35,582 bases of DNA from Micavibrio sp. (GTDB lineage: Bacteria > Pseudomonadota > Alphaproteobacteria > UBA9219): assembly GCA_020718105.1 (NCBI GenBank), contig DYDA01000022.1, positions 1 to 35,582 on the forward strand, written 5' to 3'. Each line of letters opens with the position of its first letter. The stretch's first letter is position 1. Below, piece after piece: positions 15,024 through 23,494 of the stretch. Under the pieces are notes generated by a model, which was given only the letters and a program-made list of their open reading frames with translations, searched no databases and was not told the DNA's origin. A program made the position numbers and the translations under genes.

Positions 15024-15329
15024 TTATTTTTTGACGCGAATTTGTTTTTTGACGGGCTTCTTTTGGGGACTTGACACGCGATTCTTTCCTTCAAGCGCTT
15101 GAAGACGACGATTCAAATCATCTTGTGCGATGCGAATTTTTTTGATCATCGCAAAGGCGACATCAAACTCATCATGAGTCACCAAATCAAGTTTACGCAC
15201 GATGGCCTCGCGCTTACCGGACAGGTGAACGGCCGCTTCTTTTTTAGCGCCAAGGAGAAGGTTGACCGCGATTTCTGTCAGCGCCATCAAATCATCAAGG
15301 CCGCTTGATTGCTGTTTTTGTTTTTTCAT
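15024..15329 (-). CDS. UbiK-like accessory factor (BMFP / DUF526 family)
   Basis: This 101-residue helical protein has a central conserved block (THDEFDVAFAMIKKIRIAQD, about 51-70) followed by a coiled-coil heptad region (LNRRLQALEGK) and a strongly basic tail. UbiK-family proteins trimerise and assist ubiquinone biosynthesis in proteobacteria. The N-terminal Lys/Gln-rich start (MKKQKQQSSG) is typical. AAAGGGA precedes ATG 15329. It is divergent from lgt across a palindromic element, a neighbourhood often seen in alphaproteobacteria. Confidence 0.82.
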   Translation of the reverse strand: MKKQKQQSSGLDDLMALTEIAVNLLLGAKKEAAVHLSGKREAIVRKLDLVTHDEFDVAFAMIKKIRIAQDDLNRRLQALEGKNRVSSPQKKPVKKQIRVKK

Positions 15330-15418
15330 CGCGCTGTTTTCCCTTTATGGTGTTTGATGGTGAAATAGGCTATAACAACCCGAGTTATGAGTTGAGCCTT
15401 TTGAAAAACAAAAAAACC

Positions 15419-15559
15419 TGTCATTCCCGCGAAGGCGGGAATTCAGCTGCGCCGTGTCCACGGCGCACATGAGTCAGAAAGATGTAAGAAACACACTGTT
15501 TTTGACTCATCTGCCTCGCAGACGCTCGGCGCTGGATTCCCGCCTTCGCGGGAATGACA
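15419..15559. repeat. Large palindromic intergenic element (141 bp)
   Basis: The 29-bp outer arms, 15419-15447 and 15531-15559, are reverse complements with a single mismatch. Each arm itself contains the small palindrome TTCCCGCGAAGGCGGGAA. Inside, GCGCCG/CGGCGC form a second hairpin, and ATGAGTCA (from 15468) pairs with TGACTCAT. It occupies most of the 316-bp gap between the ubiK-like gene and lgt. No gene is seen in this gap. Confidence 0.88.
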
Positions 15560-15645
15560 ATGTTTTTATCGGTTTTTCAAACGGAGAAACCCATTAATCA
15601 GGTTATAACAGCCTTTCCTTTTTTGTCCATGCCTTAAGGATTCCC

Positions 15646-16449
15646 ATGTTTGCTTTTTTGTTTCCTTCTATCGATCCCGTTTTTTTCTCAGTCGGGCCGA
15701 TTGAGATTCGCTGGTATGCGCTGGCCTACCTTGCTGGATTTTTAGGTGGCTGGTGGCTGTGTATGAAGCTGGCGCGCCTGAATCCTAAAGGAAAGCCGAC
15801 GGCCAAAGACTATGACGATTTCCTGACGTGGGCCGTTATCGGTACGATTTTGGGCGGGCGTCTTGGGTATGTCCTGTTTTATCAGTTTGACTATTACATG
15901 GCGCAGCCGTTAGAGGCGTTGCAGGTATGGCACGGCGGCATGTCCTTTCACGGCGGGATGTTGGGCGTGATCGGTGCGGCTCTTTTGTTCGTGCGTAGGC
16001 GGGGGCTCTCCTTCTTCGCGTTTACCGACGTGTTGGCTGTTGTGACGCCGATTGGCCTCGGCCTTGGCCGCCTTGCGAACTTTGTGAATGGCGAGTTGTT
16101 TGGCCGCGTGACAGGGGCTCCGTGGGGCGTTGTTTTTCCCTATGGTGGCGATTTGCCACGCCATCCCAGCCAGCTTTATGAAGCGGGGCTAGAGGGCGCG
16201 GTGCTTTTGATCATCATGCTGCTCTTGGCCTTTAACCCCAAGGTGCGGGCGAAGGAGGGGCTGTTATCGGGCGCGTTTCTGACGCTCTATGCCTTGTTTC
16301 GTTTTGGCGTGGAGTTTTTCCGCGAGCCTGACGCGCAGCTTGGCTTTCTGTTTGCGGGCGCGACGATGGGGCAGCTGTTGTGCGTGCCGATGTTCTTGTT
16401 CGGCATTGGCCTGATCGCTTATGCGTTTAAGAAAGAGCGAAAACTATGA
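15646..16449 (+). CDS. lgt: Prolipoprotein diacylglyceryl transferase
   Basis: Lgt moves diacylglycerol from phosphatidylglycerol to the lipobox cysteine of prolipoproteins in the inner membrane, the first step of lipoprotein maturation. The 267-residue protein has about seven membrane helices. Key motifs are present: GPIEIRWYALAYLAGFL near the N-terminus, WHGGMSFHGGMLG (about 98-110), the family signature GRLANFVNGELFGR (about 143-156) and HPSQLYEAGLEG. AAGG precedes ATG 15646. The stop overlaps the methyltransferase start by four bases (ATGA), so the two are translationally coupled. Confidence 0.97.
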   Translation: MFAFLFPSIDPVFFSVGPIEIRWYALAYLAGFLGGWWLCMKLARLNPKGKPTAKDYDDFLTWAVIGTILGGRLGYVLFYQFDYYMAQPLEALQVWHGGMSFHGGMLGVIGAALLFVRRRGLSFFAFTDVLAVVTPIGLGLGRLANFVNGELFGRVTGAPWGVVFPYGGDLPRHPSQLYEAGLEGAVLLIIMLLLAFNPKVRAKEGLLSGAFLTLYALFRFGVEFFREPDAQLGFLFAGATMGQLLCVPMFLFGIGLIAYAFKKERKL

Positions 16450-17501
16450 CCGCGATGGATAACATCGTGCGCGATGTGATCAAGGCGGAAGGGCCTGTTT
16501 CCGTTGCGCGGTTTATGCAACTGGCGCTTTCTCATCCCGCGCATGGTTATTACATTAAGGGCGATCCGCTGGGCGTGGCGGGCGACTTTACAACCGCGCC
16601 AGAAATCAGCCAGATGTTTGGCGAGCTGATCGGCCTGTGGCTGGCGGAGGCATGGCAGGCGCAGGGCTCACCATCCCCCTTTACGTTGATCGAGCTGGGG
16701 GCAGGGCGCGGCACACTGCTGGCCGATGCTTTGCGGGCTACGGCCAAAGTGCCGAACTTCCATGCGGGCATGAGGCTGCGGATTATTGAGAGCAACGAAA
16801 CGCTTAAGGCGATGCAACTTGAAAAATTGGCGGCGTATCATCCGACCCATAGCGCGGATTTGTCCGATTTGCCGGAGCATCCCGTTTTCTTTATCGCCAA
16901 CGAGTTTTTCGACGTGATGCCGATCCATCAGTATGAGCGCCATGCAGAAGGTTGGCGCGAGAGGCTGGTGGGGCTTGATGCTGCGGGCGCGTTTGTTTTT
17001 GTGGCTGGCGAGCAAACTGTCCCCTTGCCGTTGCCCGAAGGCGTCTCGTTTTATGAGCTATCGCCTGCCGCCATTGGCCTTGCGCAGGCGATGGCCAGCC
17101 ATATCGCGGCGCAGGGCGGCGCGGCGCTGATTATCGATTATGGTTATGCTGAGAACAGCGGCGCGAATACACTGCAAGCCGTGTCGGGCCATGCCAGCGT
17201 TCCTCCGCTGGAGCGGGCGGGCGCAGTGGATCTCACGGCGCATGTTGATTTTGCGGCGCTGCGCCTTGCGGCGCAAAAAGAAGATGTCTTTGTGTCGCCT
17301 ATCATCGGGCAGGGCGCGTTTTTAAAGGCCTTGGGCATAGACCTTCGCGCAAGGCAGCTGAAGATGCACGGCACGTTAGAGCAAGCCGACGCGATTGATG
17401 CGGCGCTTCACCGCCTTGTGTCGGCGGAGGAAATGGGCGTGTTGTTTAAGGTCATGGCGATGACGCCCAAGACCTTTCAGGATTTAGCGGGGTTTCCATG
17501 A
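16446..17501 (+). CDS. MidA/NDUFAF7-type SAM-dependent methyltransferase
   Basis: This 351-residue class I methyltransferase belongs to the family that includes NDUFAF7, which symmetrically dimethylates an arginine of a respiratory complex I subunit in mitochondria. The N-terminus IVRDVIKAEGPVSVARFMQL, the HPAHGYY-x-GDPLGVAGDFTT segment, the SAM-binding glycine motif LIELGAGRGTLLADALRA (about residues 80-97) and FFIANEFFDVMPIHQY are all family hallmarks. A complex I target in this bacterium is inference from homology. It overlaps lgt by 4 bp and is followed by pgeF across a 145-bp inverted-repeat element. Confidence 0.92.
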   Translation: MTAMDNIVRDVIKAEGPVSVARFMQLALSHPAHGYYIKGDPLGVAGDFTTAPEISQMFGELIGLWLAEAWQAQGSPSPFTLIELGAGRGTLLADALRATAKVPNFHAGMRLRIIESNETLKAMQLEKLAAYHPTHSADLSDLPEHPVFFIANEFFDVMPIHQYERHAEGWRERLVGLDAAGAFVFVAGEQTVPLPLPEGVSFYELSPAAIGLAQAMASHIAAQGGAALIIDYGYAENSGANTLQAVSGHASVPPLERAGAVDLTAHVDFAALRLAAQKEDVFVSPIIGQGAFLKALGIDLRARQLKMHGTLEQADAIDAALHRLVSAEEMGVLFKVMAMTPKTFQDLAGFP

Positions 17502-17549
17502 GCGCGGAATAGATTTTGTGGCGTAACATTTTAGGCGTTAAGAACCTAG

Positions 17550-17694
17550 TCACCCTCCCCTTGCGGGAGGGTCGAAAACACGAAGTGTTTTCGGGGAGGG
17601 GGCAGACAATGGAGTTTCAAAAGCAAACCCCTCCCCGAAAAATCCGTCTCCTTACGGAGTCGAATTTTTCGACCCTCCCGCAAGGGGAGGGTGA
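17550..17694. repeat. Nested inverted-repeat element (145 bp)
   Basis: The outer 29-bp arms 17550-17578 and 17666-17694 are perfect reverse complements (core CACCCTCCCCTTGCGGGAGG). A nested pair TTTTCGGGGAGGGG (17588-17601) and CCCCTCCCCGAAAA (17628-17641) is also perfect. Small hairpins fill the gaps, for example TCCGT/ACGGA at 17644-17659. It lies between the methyltransferase gene and pgeF. One frame runs through it in phase with pgeF without a stop. Confidence 0.92.
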
Positions 17695-17728
17695 TAAGAG
17701 AGCTATAATTTTGGTGCGAGGGGGATTT

Positions 17729-18514
17729 ATGCAAAATATCGACTGTATCAAAGCCAAAACATTGAACGCGATGATGTCTGTTACGCACGGCTTTTTCATG
17801 CGAACGGGTGGCGTCAGTCAAGGCGTTTTTTCTTCGCTGAACGGTAAGCTTGGGCTGGCCGACGATCCCTTGTTTGTACGCGAGAACAGGCGACGCGTGA
17901 ATGCTGCCCTTGGCGTGAAGGACAATGTCTTTGTTGCGTGCGATCAGATTCACTCAACCGAGGTGATCCCCGTCGCCGCCGCGTGGGACAGCCTTCATGA
18001 GCCGCCCGCCGATGCGATGGTGACGCGCAAGCGCGGCGTGACTCTCGGCATTTTGACGGCGGATTGCGCCCCAATCCTGTTCGCGGATGGGGCGGCTGGC
18101 GTGATCGGCGCGGCGCATGCCGGTTGGCGTGGCGCTTTGGGCGGCGTGATCGAAAACACGCTGGAGGCGATGGAGCGTTTCGGCGCGCAGCGCAGCGCGA
18201 TCAAGGCCGCCGTGGGCCCGTGCATCTGGCAGGAGTCTTACGAGGTCGGCGCGGATTTCAAGTTGCCGTTTCTGACACAATGCGACGCGAACGAAAAGTT
18301 TTTCAAGCCAGCGCAGAGGGCTGGGCATTTCCTTTTCGATCTGCCCGCTTACGTTGCGGCGCGGTTGCATGAGGCGGGCTTGGAAAGCGTGGAAGGCTCC
18401 CCCGCCGATACGTTCGCGGATGAAGGGCGTTTTTTCAGCTACCGCCGTGAAACGCTGGGGATTGAGGCTAACGCAGGGCGGCAAATGGCGGCCATCGCTT
18501 TGGTTAACGCGTGA
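17729..18514 (+). CDS. pgeF: Purine nucleoside phosphorylase / polyphenol-oxidase-like laccase-domain protein (PgeF/YfiH)
   Basis: This 261-residue protein belongs to the DUF152/YfiH family. Members have been described as peptidoglycan editing factor PgeF and as zinc-dependent purine nucleoside phosphorylase/adenosine deaminase. The metal-binding residues are visible as His in DQIHST, Cys in LTADCAPILFAD and His in GAAHAGWRGA. The sequence GGVSQGVFSSLN marks the N-terminus. ATG 17729 is chosen because it gives normal length. The frame is open back to 17516, but those codons are encoded by the inverted-repeat element. It follows lgt and the methyltransferase gene, probably as the operon's last gene. 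Confidence 0.93.
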   Translation: MQNIDCIKAKTLNAMMSVTHGFFMRTGGVSQGVFSSLNGKLGLADDPLFVRENRRRVNAALGVKDNVFVACDQIHSTEVIPVAAAWDSLHEPPADAMVTRKRGVTLGILTADCAPILFADGAAGVIGAAHAGWRGALGGVIENTLEAMERFGAQRSAIKAAVGPCIWQESYEVGADFKLPFLTQCDANEKFFKPAQRAGHFLFDLPAYVAARLHEAGLESVEGSPADTFADEGRFFSYRRETLGIEANAGRQMAAIALVNA

Positions 18515-18614
18515 CGGCGCGAAAGTAAAAAAAGAGCATGAAAAAGGCAGGCTCGTGCTATAGAGAGCGTTCTGATGATATCTTTTTCGCATCGTATTTA
18601 CAGGAGATTTTGAG

Positions 18615-19571
18615 ATGACGGATTATACAAACGCCTCTTTTAAAGAAATATATGAACAAATTTTTGAACAAGGTTCAGAGGGTGATCCCAAGGCTAAAGC
18701 TGAACTAAAACACCGAGGTGACGCGAAGAAGCTGGGGGACGACGCCATCGGCTATTTACAAGCGAAGGCAGAAAAAGGGGACGCTTGCGCGCAAAACTTC
18801 CTTGGAGCCTGCTACGATCAGGGGGTTGGTGTTGAGCCTGACCCTAGGAAAGCCGTGAAATGGTTTCGTGCGTCTGCAGAACAAGGATTTCCTCTAGCTC
18901 AACATAATCTTGGGTTCCACTACGCTAACGGGATTGGTGTTAAGGCTGATCGCAAAAAAGCCGTGAAATGGTATCGCGCATCCGCTGAACAGGGAATTTC
19001 TCAGGCACAATTTAATCTTGGATGTTGCTACGCTAACGGGACTGGTGTTGATGCTGTTGACAGCAAGAAAGCCGTGGAATGGTGTCGCAAGGCGGCTGAG
19101 CAAGGGCATGCTCTTGCTCAATTTTATCTTGGAGACAGCTACCACAAAGGGTTTGGTGTTGGACGCGATGATGTTGAAGCCGTGAAATGGTTCCGCATGG
19201 CTGCTGAACAAGGACTTCCTCTAGCTCAATTTACTCTTGGTATATGTTATGGTGATCAGATCGGTGTTAAGGCTGACCCCAAGAAAGCCGTGAAATGGTT
19301 CCGCATGGCTGCTGAACAAGGACACCCTGAAGCTCAACTTAAACTTGGGGTATGCTGCGGGGGTGGGTTTGGTACTAAGACAGATTCTGTGGAGGCTGCA
19401 AACTGGTTGGCGGCGGCAAGTCAGCAGGGTAACAGCAAGGCGATTGAGCGGCTCTTTGACCTTTGCAAAAAGGACGCGACTTTGCGCGAAGCTTTTATAA
19501 AAGCCATGGGAACGGTTAAGCGCCCTGAAGTTAAAGACCCACAAACCCAATTCCCAACCTGTAAAGCATAA
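18615..19571 (+). CDS. Sel1-like repeat (TPR-like) protein
   Basis: This 318-residue protein has no signal peptide. After a charged N-terminal 50 residues, about six to seven Sel1-like repeats follow (roughly residues 53-285). Each has the pattern A-x-x-x-LG-x-x-Y-x-x-G-x-GV-x-x-D-x-x-KAVKW-(F/Y)-R-x-(A/S)AEQG. Sel1 repeats form alpha-solenoids used for protein binding; partner and process are unknown. The repeats are similar at the DNA level, suggesting recent internal duplication. AGGAG lies about 8 bases before ATG 18615. The gene is monocistronic, with a palindromic element downstream. Confidence 0.88.
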   Translation: MTDYTNASFKEIYEQIFEQGSEGDPKAKAELKHRGDAKKLGDDAIGYLQAKAEKGDACAQNFLGACYDQGVGVEPDPRKAVKWFRASAEQGFPLAQHNLGFHYANGIGVKADRKKAVKWYRASAEQGISQAQFNLGCCYANGTGVDAVDSKKAVEWCRKAAEQGHALAQFYLGDSYHKGFGVGRDDVEAVKWFRMAAEQGLPLAQFTLGICYGDQIGVKADPKKAVKWFRMAAEQGHPEAQLKLGVCCGGGFGTKTDSVEAANWLAAASQQGNSKAIERLFDLCKKDATLREAFIKAMGTVKRPEVKDPQTQFPTCKA

Positions 19572-19634
19572 GGGTTTGTCATTGGCGGGGAGCGTGGGCG
19601 ACGGAAGAGGGATGCCCTTTCCATTACCCCGCCC

Positions 19635-19705
19635 GTCATCCATTTTCTTTCGCGCATCCGCCGTCGCTGCTTCGCAGCTATGGCGCGACAGGTCGCGGGG
19701 ATGAC
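19635..19705. repeat. Degenerate palindromic intergenic element
   Basis: GTCATCC (19635-19641) and GGATGAC (19699-19705) form the outer arms, with an inner hairpin GCTGC-TTC-GCAGC. The arms resemble the GTCATTCC...GGAATGAC ends of the elements at 105-153 and 15419-15559. It lies between the Sel1 gene and the cysteine-hydrolase gene on the opposite strand. Confidence 0.55.
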
Positions 19706-19750
19706 AAAAGAGGGTGGTTATGCAAGAGGTCTATTGTGTCCCCCATGTCG

Positions 19751-20248
19751 TTATAACGCGTCATAGTATAGGCTGTCTGCGCCGAATTGCCTTTGCATGA
19801 TGGACAGGGCGGCTTTGTGAATCATCGAGCCGCCGGACGAGCTGCAATAATTTGCAAGAATGATGGGCTGAACGCCACAATCCCATAAATTGAAGCAGGC
19901 CGCAAAGACGCAAGCATCTGTGTCAACTCCGGCGATGCCTACGCGGGGATAGGCTTTCAGTTTTTCTATAAGGCTTTGGGGAAGGCCATAGACGTAATGC
20001 TCAAAGACTTGTCCTGCCATGGGGGCAAGCTTATCTGGGAAATCTGTTTCGGGCGGAACCATAACGTCCATCCAGTCAAGGTGGCGATGAAACATGCTGT
20101 CGGGATGATTGCGGTATTTAAGCCAATACGTGGTTTCTGGAGGATGTTTTGATGTGAGCGCAGCGACGGCATGAACAAGGTCTTCCTGTTGTTTGAGGAA
20201 GCCTTTTTGCATATCGATAATAAGGAGAGCGTCAAAGGGCATGGGCAT
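19751..20248 (-). CDS. Isochorismatase-like cysteine hydrolase
   Basis: This 165-residue protein has the isochorismatase/nicotinamidase fold. The catalytic Asp lies in LLIIDMQKGF (about residues 8-17). The nucleophile Cys is in GVDTDACVFAACFNLWD (about 106-122), with the usual cis-peptide region before it. The segment that normally holds the catalytic Lys reads GQVFEHYVYGLP, with His at the expected position, so activity may be altered. Family substrates include nicotinamide, isochorismate and other amides; none can be assigned. The start at 20248 overlaps the end of nagA by 17 bp (an ATG at 20242 would overlap by 11), so the two genes form an operon. Confidence 0.82.
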   Translation of the reverse strand: MPMPFDALLIIDMQKGFLKQQEDLVHAVAALTSKHPPETTYWLKYRNHPDSMFHRHLDWMDVMVPPETDFPDKLAPMAGQVFEHYVYGLPQSLIEKLKAYPRVGIAGVDTDACVFAACFNLWDCGVQPIILANYCSSSGGSMIHKAALSIMQRQFGADSLYYDAL

Positions 20249-21398
20249 GATGAAATCTCTCTTTCCCGTCTTGCCAGACTTTTTGCGTTTTGAAGCTGTG
20301 ATCCAGCATGACGATGTCGGCGGCGTAAGTTGGCAGGAGTTTACCGAAGCGGTGTCCTAGGCCCAAAAACGCGGCGGGAAGGGTGGCGGCCATGCGAAGA
20401 ACCATTTCAGGATCAAGGCGCACATCGCGGATGCAGCGTGGTACGCATTCGCCCAAGGTCAGGCTCGCGCCGCACAAGCCGCCCTTTTCGTTGGTGCAAG
20501 CCTGTCCATTCGAAGAGGCTTTAAGGCCGCACAAAGTGAACGGCTCTGGCTTTTCTGCTCCTGTAGGAGGCATGGCGTCGCTGACTAAAAAGAGGTTGTC
20601 TTTGGCGCGTGCGGCAAGGCGCATCATCTCTGGCGCGACATGGATCGTATCACCGATAAGACTTGCATAAGATGGCGCGTGATCAAGCGCGATGGCGGCA
20701 AGGGATGGCTCGCGTCCGCTCATCGGTGGCATGGCGTTGAAGAGATGTGTAAAGCCTTTGGCTCCGGCGGTCAGCGCCGCCCTGACTTGATCCGCGTTAG
20801 CCTGTGAATGCCCCAGCGAGACAATCACGCCTTGCGCAACAAGTTGGGCTATCTGATCGGGCGTTACCTGTTCAGGAGCCAGCGTGATCATAAAAATTTC
20901 ATCGTCTTGCGCGTGATAAGCTGCAAGGTCTTGATCGTTCATGGGGCGGATAAAGGCGGCATTGTGCGTGCCCTTTTTCTCCACGCTGATGTGGGGGCCT
21001 TCAAGGTGGATGCCAAGGATGCTGCTGTCTTGCGCGCGCGCCTGCCGCGTTGCTTTGATGGCGGCGTCCATGGTTTCAAGCGTATCCGTGATGCAGGTCG
21101 GCAAAAGGCGGGTCGTGCCCGTCCTTTTATGCGCGGCCGCGATGGCCAGAATGCCCTCACATGTTGGTGTGGTGTTAAGGAGGACATTGCCGCCGCCATT
21201 CACCTGACAATCGATAAAAGCGGGGGCGAGGATATGGTTGCCGCAAGAGAACTGTTGGAAACTGGGGGGAACTTTATCGTTGGCAACAAGATCGATGATT
21301 CGCCCTTCCTCCATCAAAAGGGCCTTTTTTTCAACAAAAACATCACCTGTAAACAGGATGGAGTCGGTGAGGGCGGTGGGAAGATGGGCGACTGTCAT
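20232..21398 (-). CDS. nagA: N-acetylglucosamine-6-phosphate deacetylase
   Basis: NagA converts GlcNAc-6-phosphate to glucosamine-6-phosphate in amino-sugar and peptidoglycan recycling. The 388-residue amidohydrolase has metal- and substrate-binding motifs in order: APAFIDCQVNGGG, HLEGPHIS (metal Glu), VSLGHSQAN and THLFNAMPPM (metal His), and FLVSDAMPPTGAEK (catalytic Asp). ATG 21398 (MTVAHLPTALTDSILFTGD) begins at the conserved first strand. The frame stays open to 21617, but that part lies in antisense to the neighbouring plus-strand gene. There is no strong Shine-Dalgarno. It is divergent from the YfgM-like gene and overlaps the cysteine-hydrolase gene downstream. Confidence 0.92.
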   Translation of the reverse strand: MTVAHLPTALTDSILFTGDVFVEKKALLMEEGRIIDLVANDKVPPSFQQFSCGNHILAPAFIDCQVNGGGNVLLNTTPTCEGILAIAAAHKRTGTTRLLPTCITDTLETMDAAIKATRQARAQDSSILGIHLEGPHISVEKKGTHNAAFIRPMNDQDLAAYHAQDDEIFMITLAPEQVTPDQIAQLVAQGVIVSLGHSQANADQVRAALTAGAKGFTHLFNAMPPMSGREPSLAAIALDHAPSYASLIGDTIHVAPEMMRLAARAKDNLFLVSDAMPPTGAEKPEPFTLCGLKASSNGQACTNEKGGLCGASLTLGECVPRCIRDVRLDPEMVLRMAATLPAAFLGLGHRFGKLLPTYAADIVMLDHSFKTQKVWQDGKERFHHAHAL

Positions 21399-21477
21399 TG
21401 CTTGCACAAGGCTTTCGGGTGGATTAGGGTTGGGGACTTGAAAAAGATTCTCAATCCCCTTGAACAAACAGGTTCCT

Positions 21478-22143
21478 ATGCAGTCTACAAACCACGACAG
21501 CCTTATACAAGAAATTGATGACGATCTCGCCCGCAAGCAGATGGAAGCTTTGTGGAAGAAATATGCGCCCTTCGTGATTGGCGGCGCGTTGGCGATTATT
21601 GCGGCGACGGCGGGCATAACGGGCTGGAAAAATTATACAACGCAGACCGAGCAAAAGGCGACGCAAGCGTTGGTTGAGATTGTGGATAAGGACTATAAGA
21701 CGCCAGAGGAAAAAATTGCGGCTTTTGAATCGTTTGCTAAGGATTCCTCTAAGAAGCCTTTAGCTGTTTTTGCAAAGTTTGAAGCGGCTTCTGTGGCTTT
21801 GGAGCAAAACAAGCGCGAGCAGGCTATCGCCCTTTATGATGGCCTTGCTGCCGATACGGCTGCCCAGCCTCTTTATCGTGACCTTGCGGCTCTTTTTTCT
21901 GTGCAGGCGCAGTTGGATTCTGGCGATCCCGCCGCTCTTGAGGCGCGTTTGGCTCCGCTCATGAAGATGGGTAATCCTTGGCGTTTTTCGGCTTATGAGT
22001 TTGCGGCTTATCTGGCTCTTCGCGTGGGCGATAAGGAAAAGGCGGGAAAGCTATTTGCCGAGCTTAAGGCGATGCCAGATGCGCCAGCTTCGTTGGCGAT
22101 GCGGGCAAGTGATGTTTTGCAGTGGCTGAGTGAGGGGAAATAA
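21478..22143 (+). CDS. YfgM-like tetratricopeptide membrane protein
   Basis: This 221-residue protein has a cytosolic N-terminus (SLIQEIDDDLARKQMEALWK), one membrane helix (YAPFVIGGALAIIAATAGITGW, about 30-51) and a periplasmic TPR-like helical domain. This is the layout of YfgM, an ancillary subunit of the Sec translocon that works with periplasmic chaperones. ATG 21478 has CAGG six bases ahead; an in-frame TTG at 21460 is less likely. The bamB-like gene begins 4 bp after its stop, the same yfgM-bamB order seen in many proteobacteria. Confidence 0.85.
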   Translation: MQSTNHDSLIQEIDDDLARKQMEALWKKYAPFVIGGALAIIAATAGITGWKNYTTQTEQKATQALVEIVDKDYKTPEEKIAAFESFAKDSSKKPLAVFAKFEAASVALEQNKREQAIALYDGLAADTAAQPLYRDLAALFSVQAQLDSGDPAALEARLAPLMKMGNPWRFSAYEFAAYLALRVGDKEKAGKLFAELKAMPDAPASLAMRASDVLQWLSEGK

Positions 22144-22147
22144 AAGG

Positions 22148-23494
22148 ATGAAACGATCCATGCGGTCTTTCCTGTCTTATCCATTCTTGATGCTGCTTGT
22201 TTTTTCTTTGGTCGCTTGCGGATCGGATAAAGCAGAGAAGGAAGAAGCTATCGCGTCTTCCAGCTCGGGTAAGCGCATCGCTGTTTTGGAAGAGGCTCAA
22301 AAACAGCTGACGGGGCAGATTCCTGATTTTCGCGTTGAGGTTCCTGCGCCAGCGTTGAATGCGGATTGGGCACAAAACGGTGGTAATGCTCAGCACGCTA
22401 TGGGGGCTTTGGCTTTGGCCTCATCCTCTCCTGTCAAGAAATGGTCGGCGAGTATTGGTTCTGGCTCCAGCGGTGATTACAAGCTTTTATCGACACCTGT
22501 TGTGAGTGGCAAAACGCTTTATGCGATGGATTCAAAGGGTCGCATAAGCGCTTATGATACAACGGATGGTGATCGCCTTTGGCGGGTGGATACGGCGTTG
22601 CCTGATCGCGATGGCGAAGCCATGGGCGGCGGTCTTGCCTTTGAAGGCGGCGTTGTTTATGGAACCACGGGTTTTGGAGAGGTTGTGGCGCTTCGCGCAA
22701 CGGATGGCGCGGTTATTTGGCGGCGCGTTTTGGGAAAACCCATTCGCTCGGCGCCGACGATTGCGGATAAACGCCTTTTTGTGATCGATATTGAAAATGA
22801 AACTTTCATGTTGGACACCAAAACCAGCCTTGTTCTTTGGGCTCATAAGGGCATTGCGGAAAGCGCGACTTTAATGGGCTCGTCCAGCCCTGCGGTGAAG
22901 GGTGATACGGTCGTTGTGGCGTATAGCTCTGGTGAGGTTTTTGGCCTAAGGGCACAAAACGGTCGTGTGGTTTGGGGGGAGGTTTTGGCCGTTCCGACAA
23001 AAATTGGGGCGTTGCCTGCGATTGCCGATATTCGCGGCTTACCCGCCATGGATAAGGGCGGCGTCTATTCCATCAGTCACAGTGGTCGCATGGCGGCGAT
23101 TGATGAGCGGCGCGGGAATCGTTGGTGGGAGTCCGATATCGGCGGTGTCAACACGCCTTATCTTGCGGGCGATGTCGTTTATGTTGTGACGAATGATAGT
23201 GAGCTGCTTGCTGTATCGCGCCAAGATGGTCGCATTATATGGGTGACGCCTCTTCAAAAATTGAAAAAGCCATCGGATCGGGATTCGAAGCCTGTCTCAT
23301 GGTGGGGGCCTGTGCTGGCGGGGGGGCGCTTGTGGCTCACCAATTCCTTGGGCTCTTTGGCCTCTTTTGCACCAGAAACGGGCAAGGCTTTGCAGGCTAT
23401 TGATTTGGACGATCCCTTTTTCCTTCCCCCCATCGTTGCGGGGCAAACCCTTTATGTCCTGACGGATAAGGGTGAGCTTATTGCATTGCGGTGA
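22148..23494 (+). CDS. bamB: BamB-like outer-membrane assembly lipoprotein (PQQ-type beta propeller)
   Basis: This 448-residue protein has a signal peptide ending in a lipobox (FSLVAC, lipidated Cys24) and then PQQ-like propeller blades. Examples are KTLYAMDSKGRISAYDTTDG, GVVYGTTGFGEVVALRATDG, AVIWRRVLG and LWLTNSLGSLASFAPETG. BamB is the lipoprotein of the BAM complex that supports insertion of outer-membrane beta barrels. ATG 22148 is preferred; GTG 22130 and ATG 22160 are alternatives. It follows the YfgM-like gene by 4 bp. In many proteobacteria der (engA) comes next; here a giant repeat protein takes that place. Confidence 0.9.
   Translation: MKRSMRSFLSYPFLMLLVFSLVACGSDKAEKEEAIASSSSGKRIAVLEEAQKQLTGQIPDFRVEVPAPALNADWAQNGGNAQHAMGALALASSSPVKKWSASIGSGSSGDYKLLSTPVVSGKTLYAMDSKGRISAYDTTDGDRLWRVDTALPDRDGEAMGGGLAFEGGVVYGTTGFGEVVALRATDGAVIWRRVLGKPIRSAPTIADKRLFVIDIENETFMLDTKTSLVLWAHKGIAESATLMGSSSPAVKGDTVVVAYSSGEVFGLRAQNGRVVWGEVLAVPTKIGALPAIADIRGLPAMDKGGVYSISHSGRMAAIDERRGNRWWESDIGGVNTPYLAGDVVYVVTNDSELLAVSRQDGRIIWVTPLQKLKKPSDRDSKPVSWWGPVLAGGRLWLTNSLGSLASFAPETGKALQAIDLDDPFFLPPIVAGQTLYVLTDKGELIALR

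Noticed and set aside
20808-21518. 236-codon plus-strand frame opposite nagA
   Set aside because: It is the antisense shadow of nagA, which carries all family motifs.
21399-21617. N-terminal extension of NagA by 73 codons
   Set aside because: The extra part overlaps the YfgM-like gene in antisense and does not resemble the family N-terminus.
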